Below the pieces are notes generated by a model, which was not told the origin of the DNA, searched no databases, and saw only the letters and a program-made list of their open reading frames with translations. Of a stretch of 64,000 nt of DNA, positions 23,609 to 31,658 are shown in pieces. The translations under genes and the position numbers were made by a program. Source of the stretch: Arcobacter sp. FWKO B (GTDB taxonomy: Bacteria > Campylobacterota > Campylobacteria > Campylobacterales > Arcobacteraceae); the NCBI RefSeq assembly GCF_014844135.1, contig NZ_CP041403.1, forward strand, positions 310,001 to 374,000. The letters run 5' to 3'. The number at the start of each line of letters is the position of its first letter. Positions within the stretch are counted from its first letter, which is position 1.

Positions 23609-24199
23609 TTTTTCTAATAAATCCCTAAAATCCCTTCTTCTTTTTTTTAATTCTTTTCTATATGTTATAAAATCGCCATATTCAAAAAACTTGTCATATC
23701 TTGAGTGTTTATCTTTAATATCTCTTGAGTGTTTTATAGGGCACCAGTATTGCTCTGTTCTTGCAGCTATTTCTCTTACATAATAGATAACACCATTAAA
23801 ATACTCACAATACCAACAATTGATTTTTTCAACTCTATCAAGATAAAAAAGATTATATCTATCTATTATGATATAATCACTTCTTTTTACTTTAGGGATT
23901 TTATATATTGGAAAACAAATATGTTGATAGATTGTAACAAATATATCTACAATAAGTGCTGGTATCATCATAGCCCAAATAAATGGTATAGTCAAAATTG
24001 CACCTATTGGAAAGGCTGAAAGATATTTGATAGAGCTTGTTATTTTAGCTTTACCTTCATTAATAACTTTTTCTTCAAAAACAGCTTTACTATTTTCTAT
24101 CTTATAAAAAAAATCATCATGTTTTTTTCTTAATTCATTTTGTAACTCTAATTCAAGTGCTTTGATTTGCCTTGATATTTCATCAATTTTTTGACTCAT
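23591..24199 (-). CDS. conserved hypothetical membrane-anchored protein with Cys motifs
   Basis: I do not recognise the function of this 202-residue protein. Residues 1-45 form a charged coiled coil. A hydrophobic segment follows at about 58-95 (YLSAFPIGAILTIPFIW then MMIPALIVDIFVTIY), enough for one hairpin or two membrane passes. The soluble tail has a conserved-looking CWYCEYFNG and then QYWCPIKHS, a possible metal or thiol site, and ends very basic (KKRRRDFRDLL). It lies 61 bp after the pyruvate kinase stop in the same direction and converges on the branching enzyme gene. No functional link to glycogen is shown. Confidence 0.6.
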   Translation of the reverse strand: MSQKIDEISRQIKALELELQNELRKKHDDFFYKIENSKAVFEEKVINEGKAKITSSIKYLSAFPIGAILTIPFIWAMMIPALIVDIFVTIYQHICFPIYKIPKVKRSDYIIIDRYNLFYLDRVEKINCWYCEYFNGVIYYVREIAARTEQYWCPIKHSRDIKDKHSRYDKFFEYGDFITYRKELKKRRRDFRDLLEKNKDKQ

Positions 24200-24260
24200 A
24201 ATCTACCTTTTTATATTTTTATACTACCACCAATATTGTTTTTAAAAAAGTAGATACTCT

Positions 24261-25730
24261 TTAACCCTTATAATTATTCAAATCATTTAACTTTATAAAA
24301 AACTCCATCTCTTCATGTCTAAGAAGACGGATCATATTAGTACTACCTCTTATACCAGCTGGATCACCTGCAGTTAATATATAACTTTTATCAAGACTCA
24401 AAACTTTACGATTAACTCCATCAGTTAGCACTTGATTTAACATTTGTCCTATTGAACCATTATTAACTAAAAATGCAGGAACTACTCCCCATACTACTGT
24501 AAGCAGTCGTGCTGTTTTTTCTGAATGAACAACTGCATAGATGGTTTGGCTTGGTCTATATCTTGCAATTTTTTTGGCACTATCTCCAGAGTTTGTCATC
24601 GTTATAATTCCATCTGTTTTTAGATGACTTGACAATCTTGCAGCTGAATAATTTATACCATCTGTCACATCATGCATCTCGTAATTAAAAAACTTATAGT
24701 AAGGATATGTCGATTTTTCAGTTGCTTTAATTGTCTCCATCATAACAGTTACTGCTTCAATAGGATATTTCCCAACAGTTGTCTCTTCAGATAACATTAC
24801 AGCATCTGTGCCATCTAGTATTGCATTTGCTACATCACTTATTTCTGCTCTTGTTGCATTATTACTATTTGTCATAGAAAGAAGCATTTGTGTAGCTGTA
24901 ATTACAGGTTTGCTAAGCTCATTTGCTTTTTTTATTATCATTTTTTGAACTTGTGGCACTTCATAATAAGGTATTTCTATACCCAAATCTCCCCGTGCAA
25001 CCATAATACCATCACTTACAGATATGATTTCATCAATATTCTCAACAGCATCAAATTTTTCTATTTTAGCAAAAATTTGTACATCACCATTAAATGAGTT
25101 TACTACACTTCTAGCTTTTAAAACATCTTTTGCATTTTGAACAAATGATATTGCCATAAAATCAACACCATTTTCAATTCCCCATTTAATATCTTCTATA
25201 TCTTTTGGGGTCAAGACATCAATATCAATCTTTGTATTTGGAAAATTAACTCCTTTGTGAGAAGACAATATTCCGTTACTTAATACTTCTAAAACTATTT
25301 TATCATGTTTTATTTCGATAGTTTTAGTTCTTATTTGTCCATCACAAAAAAATATATGATCCCCATCACAAAGGCTATCAAGTACTTTAGGCTGAGAAAT
25401 ACTCAAAATATACCTAGAGTCATCAACTTTATATCCTAAAATTTCATCTTTTGATATTTCAACAATATCCCCACCATGAACCTCAAAAGTCTCTTCTAAA
25501 TCCCCTATTCTTATTTTTGGACCACTAATATCTTGCAATATCCCAATAGTCAAGCCAGTTTGCTCACTTGCCATCTTGATACTGTTTAAAACTTTTAAAT
25601 GATACTCGTGTGTATTATGAGAAAAGTTAAGCCTAAATACATTTACACCAGCTCTAACCAAAGCTATAATCTTATCTAGCGTATCACTTGATGGTCCAAG
25701 AGTTGCTACTATTTTAGTTCTTTTTTTCAT
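24261..25730 (-). CDS. pyk: pyruvate kinase
   Basis: This 489-residue standard pyruvate kinase converts PEP and ADP to pyruvate and ATP. It opens with KIVATLGPSS. It shows FRLNFSHN, ISGPKIRIG (Lys where potassium-dependent enzymes have Glu, so probably potassium-independent), FAKIEKFDAVENID, VARGDLGIEIP, ATQMLLSM and TRAEISDVANAILDG. A full C-terminal domain ends near 480. It follows pgi by only 3 bp, so the two are cotranscribed. It contrasts with the divergent 603-residue paralogue at 7658, which lacks the C-terminal domain. Confidence 0.95.
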   Translation of the reverse strand: MKKRTKIVATLGPSSDTLDKIIALVRAGVNVFRLNFSHNTHEYHLKVLNSIKMASEQTGLTIGILQDISGPKIRIGDLEETFEVHGGDIVEISKDEILGYKVDDSRYILSISQPKVLDSLCDGDHIFFCDGQIRTKTIEIKHDKIVLEVLSNGILSSHKGVNFPNTKIDIDVLTPKDIEDIKWGIENGVDFMAISFVQNAKDVLKARSVVNSFNGDVQIFAKIEKFDAVENIDEIISVSDGIMVARGDLGIEIPYYEVPQVQKMIIKKANELSKPVITATQMLLSMTNSNNATRAEISDVANAILDGTDAVMLSEETTVGKYPIEAVTVMMETIKATEKSTYPYYKFFNYEMHDVTDGINYSAARLSSHLKTDGIITMTNSGDSAKKIARYRPSQTIYAVVHSEKTARLLTVVWGVVPAFLVNNGSIGQMLNQVLTDGVNRKVLSLDKSYILTAGDPAGIRGSTNMIRLLRHEEMEFFIKLNDLNNYKG

Positions 25731-25733
25731 AGG

Positions 25734-26939
25734 TTAATTAAAATACCCTCTTAGAATTTTTTTGCCATCTTCTACACCTGGTTGGTCATAAGCATTTACA
25801 TCAATAAGTTTTGCAACCATAGATGTTAATAACTCATAATAGTAAAAAAGTTCCCCTATAGTCTCTTCACAAATATGCTCTATTTCAATGATATCTAAAG
25901 GTATATCACCAAGATTTATTAATGATTCTATTATTGAATCAGCTTGTTTGTTTATAAGTTCTGCAAAATTATGATTATTGATATAATCCATTTTTTCAAG
26001 ATACTCTATAGTTATATCAGGAATTTCTGTATTAAAATCAAAATTCTTAATTTTAATAAATGTTACAGATTTATCTCTAATCCCTTCTACAATAAGTTGT
26101 AAAAATGAGTGCTGGTCTGTTGGTCCTATAAGCCCAACTGGAGTAAGCCCCACATGAAGCTCACTATTTAACTGCTTCTTACCAAGACTCTCACCCCATA
26201 GCTGAACATACCAACTACTAAATCCTCTAAAACTTTCACTATATCCAAAAAGACAGTTAATATCATAAGTATGAGAATTTTTTGCATACATAAATGCCTT
26301 ATTCATCAGGGCATTATATATCTCACCCTTTGAAAAAAACTCATCTTTTACAGACTTTGCACCAAGAAGAAGTTTTTTTATATCTACACCTATCATAGCA
26401 AGAGGTACTAGTCCTACATTACTTAAAACAGAAAACCGTCCACCAACATTTTTTGGTATCTCAAAGTATGTAATATCATTTTTTAGAGCCAAAGAGTGCA
26501 AAGGTGAACCATTATCACTAATAATGATGTAACTATCCTTATTTAAAGGTTTATTTGATAATAAATACTTAAAAATTGATACAGTTTCTACTGTAGTTCC
26601 AGATTTACTTATAATCAAGAAAACAGCATCATCAAAGTTGATTTTTTTTGAAACAGATCTTAATACTACAGGATCTGTACTTTCAAGAAAATAGAGCTTT
26701 GTAGTTATCTTTTTTACAGACTTTAGATAATTATACACAGCATAAGTACCAAGTGAACTACCACCAATACCTACAACAACTATATATTTTTTATCAGCAA
26801 ACTTACTAATTTTTTCATACACATCATCAACACAAACATCAGGAAGATTATAATAACCTATCTCTTTAGTCTCATCAACTATTTTATCAAACAATGTATG
26901 ATTTATATTTGGATATTCAAAATAAAGTTTACTTTTCAA
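25734..26939 (-). CDS. pgi: glucose-6-phosphate isomerase
   Basis: This 401-residue enzyme interconverts glucose 6-phosphate and fructose 6-phosphate. It is of the short type (the enterobacterial form has about 550 residues). Signatures are VVGIGGSSLGTYAVY, SKSGTTVET for phosphate binding, GGRFSVLSNVGL, WGESLGKK with the catalytic Glu, a His in DQHSFLQ, and the C-terminal Lys in AYDQPGVEDGK. All appear intact. Its start overlaps the stop of the small coiled-coil gene (ATGA), and pyk follows directly. It connects Pgm and Pfk in the same window. Confidence 0.94.
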   Translation of the reverse strand: MKSKLYFEYPNINHTLFDKIVDETKEIGYYNLPDVCVDDVYEKISKFADKKYIVVVGIGGSSLGTYAVYNYLKSVKKITTKLYFLESTDPVVLRSVSKKINFDDAVFLIISKSGTTVETVSIFKYLLSNKPLNKDSYIIISDNGSPLHSLALKNDITYFEIPKNVGGRFSVLSNVGLVPLAMIGVDIKKLLLGAKSVKDEFFSKGEIYNALMNKAFMYAKNSHTYDINCLFGYSESFRGFSSWYVQLWGESLGKKQLNSELHVGLTPVGLIGPTDQHSFLQLIVEGIRDKSVTFIKIKNFDFNTEIPDITIEYLEKMDYINNHNFAELINKQADSIIESLINLGDIPLDIIEIEHICEETIGELFYYYELLTSMVAKLIDVNAYDQPGVEDGKKILRGYFN

Positions 26940-27172
26940 GACTTATCCTTTTTTTCCTCTATTTTTAGTAGCATCTCTTTTAATGCACCTACCTCTTTTT
27001 TGATATTTTCAACCTCTAAAGAATCCTCAGTTTGTTTTGCTTTTTTCTTAAGCTTTGCAATTTTTTCTTCTATATTCTCTTTTAGTTCTTTAATTTTTTT
27101 CTTTTTTACTTCTTCTTCATTAGTTGTCTCAAAATACTCTTTTGCCTTTTCGTAAATCTTCTCTAGTTTCAT
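26936..27172 (-). CDS. small charged coiled-coil protein
   Basis: This 78-residue protein starts at the ATG at 27172, which overlaps the Na/Pi transporter stop (ATGA). A longer in-frame start at 27214 lies inside that gene. Almost the whole chain is Lys/Glu-rich heptad-like helix (EEEVKKKKIKELKENIEEK, then LKEMLLKIEEKK), with no Cys and no membrane segment. I do not recognise a family. The two tight overlaps with its neighbours show that it is translated as part of the transporter-pgi-pyk operon. A structural or partner role is possible. Confidence 0.65.
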   Translation of the reverse strand: MKLEKIYEKAKEYFETTNEEEVKKKKIKELKENIEEKIAKLKKKAKQTEDSLEVENIKKEVGALKEMLLKIEEKKDKS

Positions 27173-28926
27173 AGCTCTTCTCCTATGTGTTTGATTGTTA
27201 TATCTTCTATCCATAATATTCTAGCAACATTAATCAACTTATTGGTTACATTATAGGCATTTGCACTGTCATTTAATAGGGATGTTGCCATTTTTTTATC
27301 AATCTTTCCTTCTCTAATCAAACTATCTATTCTACCTGTTGAAATAACATCTAGCCCTTTTAAATAATCTTTTAATACTTTTGATTTGGCTATTATATCA
27401 AGGTCATCTTGACTATTTTTGATATCATTTATTACATTTATTGTTTTTGCTATAGCTTCTCTTAGATGATTATACTCTTCTTTGATATATTCATTGTTAC
27501 TTTGAAGATATTTTGCTATATTTTTTTGTAGCTCTTTTGTATCTTTTACAGCTTCAGCAATATCTCTACAAGCACCTCTTAGTCCATAAATATGAGCCTT
27601 CTTATCATCATCTAGTTCATTTATAAAGTGAGTAGAATAATCAACTATATCACTATAGAGTGATTTTATCCTTGTTTGATAAAACTCATCAATATTCAAG
27701 TCAATTATATCCGTAGACTCTTTTACTGCACTGGCAATATCACTTTGTCCTAGATACCTGTGACGATGTAGCATAATAGCGTGGCTTAATACTTCTGTAG
27801 CATTATCATAAAGATGCACAACCTCTTTTTTAGTAGCTTCAAATGCTGCATTTGGTACAGCAACAACAGCTAAATCCAAGAATTTTGGATTTTGGATATA
27901 AGTATCTTTTTCTTCAACAAACAATGTTTTCAAATATGATACAAGTTTATGGATAAAGAAAGAAAATACAATCAAACCAGCCATATTAAATATAGTATGA
28001 AATAGTGCAAGTTTCATAGCCCAATCGTTATCATTTATCCCTATAAAAGATGCTGCAATTTCAACAAAATCTACAAGTTGATAAATCACTATTATTGTAA
28101 TCACTGCTGTTACACTTTTAAAGATAAAAAGTGCTAAAGCCATTCTTTTACTATTTGCATTGGAGACCATTGCACCCATTGCTGCTGTTATTGTAGTCCC
28201 TATATTTGCCCCTATGGCTATTGCTATAGCATTGATATATACAATTTGCCCAGTTGCAAGAGCAGTAATAGTAAGAGCTAGTGTTGCACTACTAGATTGA
28301 AGAATAACAGTTGCTAAAGCACCTACAAGTGTGTAAATAATAACACCTTTGTATCCTGCTACTGCAAACTGTGCCAAATCAATCCCCTCTTTTAAGTCCT
28401 CAAAACCATCTTTCATATACCCTATTCCAAGAAATACAAAACCAAGACCTAAAAGAATATTTCCCATACCTTGTGTATGCTTTTGTTTAAAAAATCTAAA
28501 AATAACTCCAAATATAACCATAGGCAAAGCAAATGCAGCAATATCAATTTTTAAACCAAAGGCTGAAACAATCCACGCAGTTGCAGTAGTTCCAACTGCT
28601 GAACCAAATACAACACCAATAGCACCAGCTAGTGTAATAAGTTTTGCAGATAAAAATGATATAACAATAATAGCTATCAATGATGAACTTTGAAGTACTG
28701 CTGTAGTAATAACCCCTAATGATACTGCTTTAGGTATCGTATCGGTACTTTTTGATATCAGCTTTTCTAAAAGCCCTCCACTAAATAGCTTAAAGCCATC
28801 CTCCATAAAGTGCATCCCAATAATAAAGATACCAACTCCAGCAACAATATACTTTGAGTCCTCATTAACAAAAAGTACATAGGCTAAAATACCAAGTAGT
28901 ACATATACCAAAGATTTTTTTATCAT
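27169..28926 (-). CDS. Na/Pi cotransporter family protein with PhoU-like C-terminal domain
   Basis: This 585-residue inner-membrane protein belongs to the NptA/YjbB-type sodium-phosphate cotransporter family. Two inverted Na_Pi_cotrans repeats are visible by their QSSS signatures (VLQSSSLIAIIVI near 80 and VILQSSSATLALTI near 210), with about eight to ten membrane segments up to residue 345. The cytosolic C-terminal third (about 360-585) is helical and PhoU-like. It heads a run of tightly packed genes with the coiled-coil protein, pgi and pyk, an unusual pairing of phosphate transport with glycolysis. Direction of phosphate flow (import or efflux) cannot be read from sequence. Confidence 0.88.
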   Translation of the reverse strand: MIKKSLVYVLLGILAYVLFVNEDSKYIVAGVGIFIIGMHFMEDGFKLFSGGLLEKLISKSTDTIPKAVSLGVITTAVLQSSSLIAIIVISFLSAKLITLAGAIGVVFGSAVGTTATAWIVSAFGLKIDIAAFALPMVIFGVIFRFFKQKHTQGMGNILLGLGFVFLGIGYMKDGFEDLKEGIDLAQFAVAGYKGVIIYTLVGALATVILQSSSATLALTITALATGQIVYINAIAIAIGANIGTTITAAMGAMVSNANSKRMALALFIFKSVTAVITIIVIYQLVDFVEIAASFIGINDNDWAMKLALFHTIFNMAGLIVFSFFIHKLVSYLKTLFVEEKDTYIQNPKFLDLAVVAVPNAAFEATKKEVVHLYDNATEVLSHAIMLHRHRYLGQSDIASAVKESTDIIDLNIDEFYQTRIKSLYSDIVDYSTHFINELDDDKKAHIYGLRGACRDIAEAVKDTKELQKNIAKYLQSNNEYIKEEYNHLREAIAKTINVINDIKNSQDDLDIIAKSKVLKDYLKGLDVISTGRIDSLIREGKIDKKMATSLLNDSANAYNVTNKLINVARILWIEDITIKHIGEEL

Positions 28927-28929
28927 ATC

Positions 28930-29529
28930 TTATTGTCCTATTATTTTAAGGTCTACTTTCATAGCACCCTCTACATTAATCACAGACAAATTAGCCCTTA
29001 GTGATCTTTCGCTGTTAATATTTCCTTCAATAGTTTTTAATACATGCCAATATTTTTCATAAAATGGTGCATCAATCTCTTTGATTTTTTCTCTTTTTAT
29101 AACATTTACTATCTCCTTGATCGAGTGAATATAAAAAATCTTATTAATCGCTCTTTGAATTCTATAATCTTTCATAAGTTCAAGATTATTAACCCAAGTA
29201 TCTTTTTCTATCTCAGTCAAATGTGGTATACTTCTTACATCATCTATCTCTTGTTCAATTTTCTTTTCATAACAAGATGCTTCAGCTTCTATATCATTGA
29301 TTAAATTTGGCTCATACTTAAGCATTATATTTAAAATCTCATCATCTGGTACTCTTTTTGTTTTTAGATCATAAGAATAATGTTTTATTTCCTTAAAATT
29401 TTTATCTATTGCTTGTAAAATCTGAATTGATATCATTAAATAAACATATTTATCCTCTTTTCCATCTTTAAACTCTATACCATACTGAGATATCATTGGT
29501 CTTGGACCAGCATATTTGATAGTTCTCAT
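28930..29529 (-). CDS. conserved hypothetical protein
   Basis: This 199-residue soluble protein has no signal peptide or membrane segment. It begins MRTIKYAGPRPMISQYGIEF, has a beta-rich first 30 residues, then a long helical part rich in Glu/Lys, and ends in a short strand region (VEGAMKVDLKIIG). A strong AAAAGGGAG ribosome-binding site precedes the ATG. It is the first gene of the minus-strand operon with the Na/Pi cotransporter, pgi and pyk, 3 bp before the transporter. I do not recognise a family or function. Confidence 0.65.
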   Translation of the reverse strand: MRTIKYAGPRPMISQYGIEFKDGKEDKYVYLMISIQILQAIDKNFKEIKHYSYDLKTKRVPDDEILNIMLKYEPNLINDIEAEASCYEKKIEQEIDDVRSIPHLTEIEKDTWVNNLELMKDYRIQRAINKIFYIHSIKEIVNVIKREKIKEIDAPFYEKYWHVLKTIEGNINSERSLRANLSVINVEGAMKVDLKIIGQ

Positions 29530-29552
29530 AAACTCCCTTTTAAATTTTATAT

Positions 29553-29558
29553 ATTATA
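29553..29558 (-). promoter_or_regulatory. -10 box of the Na/Pi-pgi-pyk operon
   Basis: TATAAT on the minus strand, in the context CGGTATATATAAT, lies 24 bases before the ATG at 29529. The 183-bp gap up to 29712 is a divergent control region shared with the response-regulator gene. Apart from this box I see no clear operator in it. Confidence 0.5.
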
Positions 29559-29712
29559 TATACCGTCATAATAAACAATATTACATAAAATAATTTTACA
29601 ATGTAATCCTTTTACTTTGGCTTAAAGATAAATTAATTTTTGAAACAAATATTATAAAAATAAAATATAAGTCATTTAACACAAAATTAACAAACTTGTA
29701 GTAAAATACCGT

Positions 29713-30378
29713 ATGGTTAAATTAAATATACTTTTACTAGAAGATGACTCGTTATTTGCTGATAGCTTGATTGATTTTTTAAACGAATCAGACTTTGATA
29801 TTCATTTAGCAGTCAATGTTGAAGAAGCACTTTCATTATCATATAAAAAGAACTATGATTTATATATATTTGATATCAATCTTCCAGATGGAAATGGCTT
29901 AAATTTGCTTAAAAATTTAAGAACAAGTGATGATAAGACTCCAACAATATTTTTAACATCCTACAAAGACAAAGAGACTATTTATGAAGGCTTTAGTTGT
30001 GGATGTGATGACTTTTTAAAAAAACCTGTTGATTTAGATGAACTCCTTTTTAGAATAGATGCTATACTAAAACGAGTTGGTAAAACAAAAGAAAAGATAA
30101 AAATAGGGAGTGATTTTGAATATGATTTATATACAAAAACACTTTTAAACAATACACAAATAGTACCACTTACGCAAAAAACTTCAACTTTACTTGAAAT
30201 ATTAGTACAAGCTAGAGGTACAATAGTCACAAAAGAGATGATTATTAGTAAACTTTGGAGTATTGAAGAAGAATATAGTGAAGGCTCAATAAGAGTTTAC
30301 ATAAATCAACTAAAAAAAATACTAGGAAATGATATAATCAAAAATCAAAAGGGTATAGGTTATATCTTTGAAAACTAA
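29713..30378 (+). CDS. OmpR-family response regulator
   Basis: This 221-residue protein has a receiver domain (LLLEDDSLFADSL; phospho-acceptor Asp near 55 in YIFDINLPDGNG; FLTSYKDKET; the conserved Lys in FLKKPVD). It continues into a winged-helix DNA-binding domain (about 130-221, ending RVYINQLKKILG and KGIGYIF). The ATG has no ribosome-binding sequence in front of it (AATACCGT). A TAAAAT sits about 10 bp upstream, so a leaderless mRNA is possible. It overlaps its partner histidine kinase by 11 bp. Target genes and signal are unknown. Confidence 0.92.
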   Translation: MVKLNILLLEDDSLFADSLIDFLNESDFDIHLAVNVEEALSLSYKKNYDLYIFDINLPDGNGLNLLKNLRTSDDKTPTIFLTSYKDKETIYEGFSCGCDDFLKKPVDLDELLFRIDAILKRVGKTKEKIKIGSDFEYDLYTKTLLNNTQIVPLTQKTSTLLEILVQARGTIVTKEMIISKLWSIEEEYSEGSIRVYINQLKKILGNDIIKNQKGIGYIFEN

Positions 30379-31228
30379 AAAAACTGACTTTATAATATCT
30401 CATTATATTTTAATTTTTGTAATTCTTTTGGTTGTACTTTATATACAATTTTATTTATTAGAAGAGATGAATATTTCAAATTTTACTCTTTTAATAGTAA
30501 ATATACCACTTGCTATTGCTGGTATAATTGCGTATAAATTTTTTAGTCAACCACTTTTTGAGAATATCTTTCAAAGTGAAAAAAACCTAGATAATAAAAT
30601 CAAAAAAACCCTACATGAGCTAAATACCCCAGTTGCTACAATACTTATAAATATAAAAATGTTGCAAAAGAATACAACAGATGAAAAAACCTTCCAAAGG
30701 CTTTCTAGGATACAAACTGCTTGTGATGATTTACTAAAGCTTTATGATGATATGGAATATAGTATAAAAAAAGAGATAGAAACTATTGATTTACAAGATT
30801 TCAATCTATATGAAGAAATAGTACAAGCAAAAACAAAATTTGATGAGTTAATTGCAACTATGAATATTACTGTTACCATAGATGTAGATACAAATATTTT
30901 TATTCACACAGATAAAAAGGGATTTGATACTATTATTAACAATCTAATATCCAATGCAATCAAATATAATAAACCAAATGGCTACATAAAAATATATCTA
31001 AAAAATAAAACACTTTATATCGAAGATAGTGGTATAGGAATAGATCCAAAAAATCTTTTTTTGGTTTTTGATTCTTTTTATCAAGAAAACCAAGCAACTA
31101 AGGGTTTTGGACTTGGTTTGAGCATAGTAAAAGAGTTTTGTGATACTAATAAAATAGGTGTGAATATTAACTCCAAAGAAGAAAGTTACACAATAATATC
31201 ACTTGATATTGGGAATATTATGATATAA
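30368..31228 (+). CDS. sensor histidine kinase
   Basis: This 286-residue membrane kinase has two membrane segments near the N-terminus (ISHYILIFVILLVVLYIQFYL at about 9-30 and TLLIVNIPLAIAGIIAYKF at about 40-58) with only a tiny periplasmic loop. It therefore probably senses within the membrane or cytoplasm. The phospho-accepting His is in HELNTPVATILINI, followed by the N box NNLISNAIKYN, G1 box DSGIGID and G2 box GFGLGLS. It starts with TTG at 30368 inside the response-regulator gene, so the two are translationally coupled. There is no HAMP domain. Confidence 0.88.
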   Translation: MKTKKTDFIISHYILIFVILLVVLYIQFYLLEEMNISNFTLLIVNIPLAIAGIIAYKFFSQPLFENIFQSEKNLDNKIKKTLHELNTPVATILINIKMLQKNTTDEKTFQRLSRIQTACDDLLKLYDDMEYSIKKEIETIDLQDFNLYEEIVQAKTKFDELIATMNITVTIDVDTNIFIHTDKKGFDTIINNLISNAIKYNKPNGYIKIYLKNKTLYIEDSGIGIDPKNLFLVFDSFYQENQATKGFGLGLSIVKEFCDTNKIGVNINSKEESYTIISLDIGNIMI

Positions 31229-31259
31229 TCTTATATCTAGTTGGTCAATTTTGACCAAC
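31224..31259 (+). promoter_or_regulatory. promoter and leader hairpin of the small acidic protein gene
   Basis: TATAAT at 31224-31229 overlaps the kinase stop codon. A perfect 9-bp hairpin (GTTGGTCAA/TTGACCAAC, 31240-31259) follows where the transcript would begin. It could protect the 5' end or serve as a weak terminator, though no U-run follows. Confidence 0.45.
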
Positions 31260-31280
31260 AATATTTACTAAGGATATAAA

Positions 31281-31553
31281 ATGACAAATGCACAAACACT
31301 CAAATCTTTAATAGAAGATGAAGTAATACCAGAAATAGAAGATAGTATTGATTATCTTTTTGAACTAGTTGATGCTAAAAAAGCAACAAACGAAGATACA
31401 GATGAGCTAAAAGATACACAAGAACTTCTAAAAGCTTTTAGAGAAATTTTAACAGAACTAGAAAACAACGAAATTGATGAAGAAGAGTGTTTAGAACTTA
31501 TTGAAGATATAAATGCTATGAGAAGTGGTGATGACGAAGAAGAAGAGATATAA
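31281..31553 (+). CDS. small acidic helical protein, hypothetical
   Basis: This 90-residue, very acidic protein has more than 30 Asp/Glu, ends DDEEEEEI, and has no membrane segment. It appears all-helical (LIEDEVIPEIEDSIDYLFEL, then LLKAFREILTELENN). An AAGGA site precedes the ATG. It sits between a two-component pair and a SulP transporter and appears to have its own promoter. I do not recognise its function; a binding or regulatory partner role is possible. Confidence 0.65.
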   Translation: MTNAQTLKSLIEDEVIPEIEDSIDYLFELVDAKKATNEDTDELKDTQELLKAFREILTELENNEIDEEECLELIEDINAMRSGDDEEEEI

Positions 31554-31658
31554 TATTCTCTAATATCTAATACAAAACTTAATCTTTCTTTAAACTACAC
31601 ATTTTGAGGAAAATTGGAGTATAATAACGGCTTCAATTTTTTCTCAAAGAGTATAACA

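Noticed and set aside
23729-24019. 96-codon plus-strand frame opposite the 202-residue membrane protein
   Set aside because: It has an odd Tyr/Ile/Lys composition and no start signal; the minus-strand gene has clear domain organisation.
24200-24260. Long-range pairing ATCTAC...GTAGAT as terminator of pyk
   Set aside because: The loop is over 30 bases and the stem has a bulge; too weak to call.
31614-31658. TTG at 31614 as the SulP start
   Set aside because: The GAGGA sequence is only 3 bases away and the added residues are not part of the SulP family's N-terminus; the ATG at 31659 is preferred, though not proven.
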